A stretch of 35,807 nucleotides of DNA from Eubacterium sp. Lineage in GTDB: Bacteria > Bacillota > Clostridia > Lachnospirales > Lachnospiraceae. The notes under the pieces are model-generated. The model was not told the origin of the DNA, made no database searches, and saw only the letters and a program-made list of their open reading frames with translations. The DNA lies in NCBI GenBank assembly GCA_022796875.1, contig JAAWJJ010000040.1, positions 1 through 35,807 of the forward strand. The letters run 5' to 3'. The position numbers and the translations under genes were made by a program. This document shows, in pieces, positions 33,702 to 35,807 of the stretch (its first letter is position 1; each line of letters opens with the position of its first letter).

Positions 33702-34916
33702 TTATCTTTTTATAAAAGCAGGCAGGCCGTCCGCTCCGACAGGAATTGCAACGGAACCCTGAATCAACGGATACGCATAGTCTATAAATGCCTGCGCCAG
33801 ATCGCTACCGTCGTTGATAATCCATTCCAGCGGAACCTTTTTCACCTGATTACAGATCAGGTTAACATCCTCCAGGACGCAGTCAATGCCGTATGTACCT
33901 GTTTTTCTCCGGCAGGCCACCATTTTTCCGGTTTCTCCGGCCGTGGCTGACCGTACGGCAAAAGCGCCGGCCTGAACGGCTTCCTGACGGTCTGTTTCAG
34001 ACATCATAGCCGCAGAACAGCGCTGGCAGACATTCAGCTCCACAGAACGGACTTTCACGCCCAGGCGCTCCCTGACCAGACGTTCCAGATATTTTCCGCA
34101 GCCGGCCAGCATCTTATGCCCGAATGAATCCACGCCCGTTTCGGAATCGTATTCGCAGATCAGCCGGCCGGCGGCGTCATGGAGTCCCTCAGACACACAG
34201 ACTACCAGACTATTCTGTACCTCCAGACCCCGTTTTACCTGCTCTAAAAACGTTACCGTATCAAAATCGACCTCCGGCAGATAGATATATCCCGGATTTT
34301 TGCGATCTTCTTCCCTGGCCAGCACGCTTGCGGCAGTCAGCCATCCGGCGTCGCGTCCCATGATTTCCACAATGGTCACTGCTTTCGTGTTATAAACGGC
34401 CGCGTCATAGACAATCTCACGCACCGTTTCCGCCACATAACGGGCTGCGCTGCCGTAACCGGGAGTATGGTCCGTCAGCACCAAGTCATTGTCAATGGTC
34501 TTTGGAACGCCCATGAAACGGATCCTGCTGTCCGTCTTTGCGGCATAGCGCGAGAGCTTACTCACCGTGTCCATAGAATCGTTTCCGCCGATGTAACAGA
34601 AATAACCCACGTTCAGATCGTCCAGTTTTTTCAGGATTTCAGGATAAACCGGATCGTCCAGATCTTCCGGCAGTTTGTAACGGCAGGCACCAAGGAAAGC
34701 GCCGGGAGTCGTAGTGAGCTTTTCCAGGCTCCCGTCTTCTTTCATCTTCCGGAAATCCAGAAACTTTCCTTTCAGGAAGCCCTCGATCCCATTAACCATT
34801 CCGTAAACTTTGTCCACCCGGGCGTCCGAGTATCCGCCGGTCACCACGCCATACAAACTGCAGTTGATCACCGCCGTAGGACCACCGGACTGTCCGACAA
34901 TTACATTTTTCTTCAT
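33702..34916 (-). CDS. pfp: 6-phosphofructokinase, pyrophosphate-dependent type
   Basis: Protein of 404 aa in the PFK family. The phosphoryl-donor motif reads GGNDS (110-114), with Asp where ATP enzymes have Gly (GGDGS). The substrate motif is PKTIDND (138-144), with Lys139 as in PPi enzymes instead of PGTIDND. Both marks indicate inorganic pyrophosphate use and reversibility. Clostridial PPi-PFKs can also act on sedoheptulose 7-phosphate. The start is ATG 34916, with AAAGGAG 7-8 nt upstream; ATG/GTG codons upstream to 34982 lack a site. It lies next to the regulon but no palindromic box is seen at its own promoter. Confidence 0.9.
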   Translation of the reverse strand: MKKNVIVGQSGGPTAVINCSLYGVVTGGYSDARVDKVYGMVNGIEGFLKGKFLDFRKMKEDGSLEKLTTTPGAFLGACRYKLPEDLDDPVYPEILKKLDDLNVGYFCYIGGNDSMDTVSKLSRYAAKTDSRIRFMGVPKTIDNDLVLTDHTPGYGSAARYVAETVREIVYDAAVYNTKAVTIVEIMGRDAGWLTAASVLAREEDRKNPGYIYLPEVDFDTVTFLEQVKRGLEVQNSLVVCVSEGLHDAAGRLICEYDSETGVDSFGHKMLAGCGKYLERLVRERLGVKVRSVELNVCQRCSAAMMSETDRQEAVQAGAFAVRSATAGETGKMVACRRKTGTYGIDCVLEDVNLICNQVKKVPLEWIINDGSDLAQAFIDYAYPLIQGSVAIPVGADGLPAFIKR

Positions 34917-35026
34917 ATTGTTCTCCTTTTCTATATAAAACACTTCATACATGGTTTTTGCGTTTTTTACGACAGCGCTCAAAAACCTCCCTACTCCATA
35001 TTCCCGACGCTATCCTCCGCGCGTTT

Positions 35027-35383
35027 TTATAAAAACCTAAAGGCCAGATGCAATGCCGCAATTCCCGCCAGCGCTACGGTCAGGATCCTGTGAATCCTCA
35101 TTTTTAACCCGGTTTCCTTTATCATATGGCAGGCAGCGACCAGAACGACCGCTGCTGCCAGCACAAAAATCCCGGAAACTTTCGACTGCATACTTTTTGA
35201 CGTCAGGAAAGGAATCTGAACGGCTATGTGCGCGATAGCTGAAAGAAACAAAATTCCGCTGGCCGGTTTATGCAGTTTCCATAAAAACTCATCCGCCTTT
35301 TTAATTGCCGATATTCGTGTTAAAAATTTTGCGGTCAATATAACGATACAGATCAAACCAATCATTCCGCATAGAAATGCCAT
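35027..35383 (-). CDS. Small four-helix membrane protein, possible b-haem binder
   Basis: Membrane protein of 118 aa with four hydrophobic segments. Histidines occur at helix ends or inside helices (KLHKPASGILFLSAIAHIAV; ACHMIKETG; MRIHRILTVALAGIAALHLA). Paired helix histidines resemble small cytochrome b-like or ferric-reductase-like four-helix proteins, but no family can be named. The start is ATG 35383, with AAAGGA about 10 nt upstream; the ATG at 35437 has no site. It is encoded upstream of the PPi-PFK gene, 110 nt away. Confidence 0.65.
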   Translation of the reverse strand: MAFLCGMIGLICIVILTAKFLTRISAIKKADEFLWKLHKPASGILFLSAIAHIAVQIPFLTSKSMQSKVSGIFVLAAAVVLVAACHMIKETGLKMRIHRILTVALAGIAALHLAFRFL

Positions 35384-35477
35384 ACTATGATTTCCTTTCT
35401 TTTCATTGATTAAAGCTCTACCGTAATTCATCCTCAATTCCGATAATATTTCTTCTGTTAAAAAATATCAACTATAT

Positions 35478-35807
35478 TTACTCGAATTCAATATCCTCAT
35501 TGACTTTTTTATTAATATCAATTCTTGCCTGAACATCAATTTTATTAACTAACCAACCATTCAGAGTACAGTTCTTAATAAATTCATCAATTCTATTGAC
35601 ACCATTTATTTCTTTCAATGTAACTACAACACCAAAGCGAATACCCATTCCATCTTTAGGGTCTAAACGGTTATTTGTTTTTATTTCCATTCCCCAATTT
35701 TTATTGTCATAAGATTTCTTAGGTCTCATTTTATTTTTTGGTCTTTCTGCAATATATTTTACATTATCCCATTTTCTAAATCTTTCTCTTGCTTCACCCT
35801 CCAAAAG
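35478..35807 (-). CDS. Partial gene at window edge, C-terminal part; possibly an S8-peptidase tail
   Basis: The frame is open to the window end, so only the last 110 residues or so are seen. The sequence RFRKWDNVKYIAERPKNKMR, then NWGMEIKTNNRLD, GIRFGVVVTLKEINGVNRID and NGWLVNKID recalls the C-terminal domain of subtilase-like proteins encoded beside AAA+ ATPases. That recognition is weak. Codon use is AT-rich compared with the neighbouring catabolic genes, which fits horizontally acquired material. Confidence 0.5.
   Translation of the reverse strand, partial: LLEGEARERFRKWDNVKYIAERPKNKMRPKKSYDNKNWGMEIKTNNRLDPKDGMGIRFGVVVTLKEINGVNRIDEFIKNCTLNGWLVNKIDVQARIDINKKVNEDIEFE

Overview
The window looks like chromosome of an anaerobic gut-type Clostridia, most likely Lachnospiraceae. 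Supporting signs are a CIRCE element on clpB, AGGAGG ribosome sites, a glycyl radical enzyme (GRE) with its activase, PPi-type phosphofructokinase signatures, a crotonase and Firmicutes-style lipoprotein sugar-binding proteins. This placement rests on gene content and sequence style, not on a database search.

Layout. Bases 1-372 hold a cluster of DnaA-box-like sequences beside an AT-rich stretch. Bases 373-9666 are mainly housekeeping: mutY, rarA, a subgroup-Ic aspartate aminotransferase, mscL, a crotonase, a polysaccharide deacetylase and clpB. Between clpB and 10214 lie the CIRCE/promoter, a foldable region that resembles 6S RNA in architecture, and a strong promoter for a two-gene signalling unit: a 1048-aa cytosolic hybrid histidine kinase and a YeiL-like Crp/Fnr regulator.

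Bases 14252-24197 form one minus-strand catabolic operon of ten genes. In order of transcription they are: SDR dehydrogenase, creatinase-like M24 protein, GRE activase, medium-chain dehydrogenase, glycyl radical enzyme, RpiB-like isomerase, DhaL, DhaK, LsrF-like aldolase/thiolase and a small VOC-like protein. Bases 24431-26125 are a scar of gene fragments (AAA ATPase tail, ilvC tail, MATE transporter). Bases 26213-30932 encode an RbsABC/Lsr-type ABC importer with two different permeases. A second binding protein (31257-32441), a PhlG/phloretin-hydrolase-like protein (32638-33489), a PPi-type phosphofructokinase (33702-34916), a small membrane protein and an edge fragment follow.

How it fits together. 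The GRE operon, the ABC importer operon and the PhlG-like gene carry the same promoter layout: two GACAKATGTC-type palindromes exactly 33 bp apart, the nearer one 24 nt upstream of a -10 hexamer, so centred near -41.5 and -74.5. The importer promoter adds a 17-bp tandem array of the same motif. This points to one activator-controlled regulon: import a sugar- or polyol-like compound, oxidise it and eliminate by radical chemistry, phosphorylate with a DhaKL kinase, isomerise with an RpiB variant lacking the ring-opening His, and cleave with an LsrF-like enzyme to triose phosphate. The substrate cannot be named from sequence. The linked Crp/Fnr protein is a candidate regulator, but this is inference.
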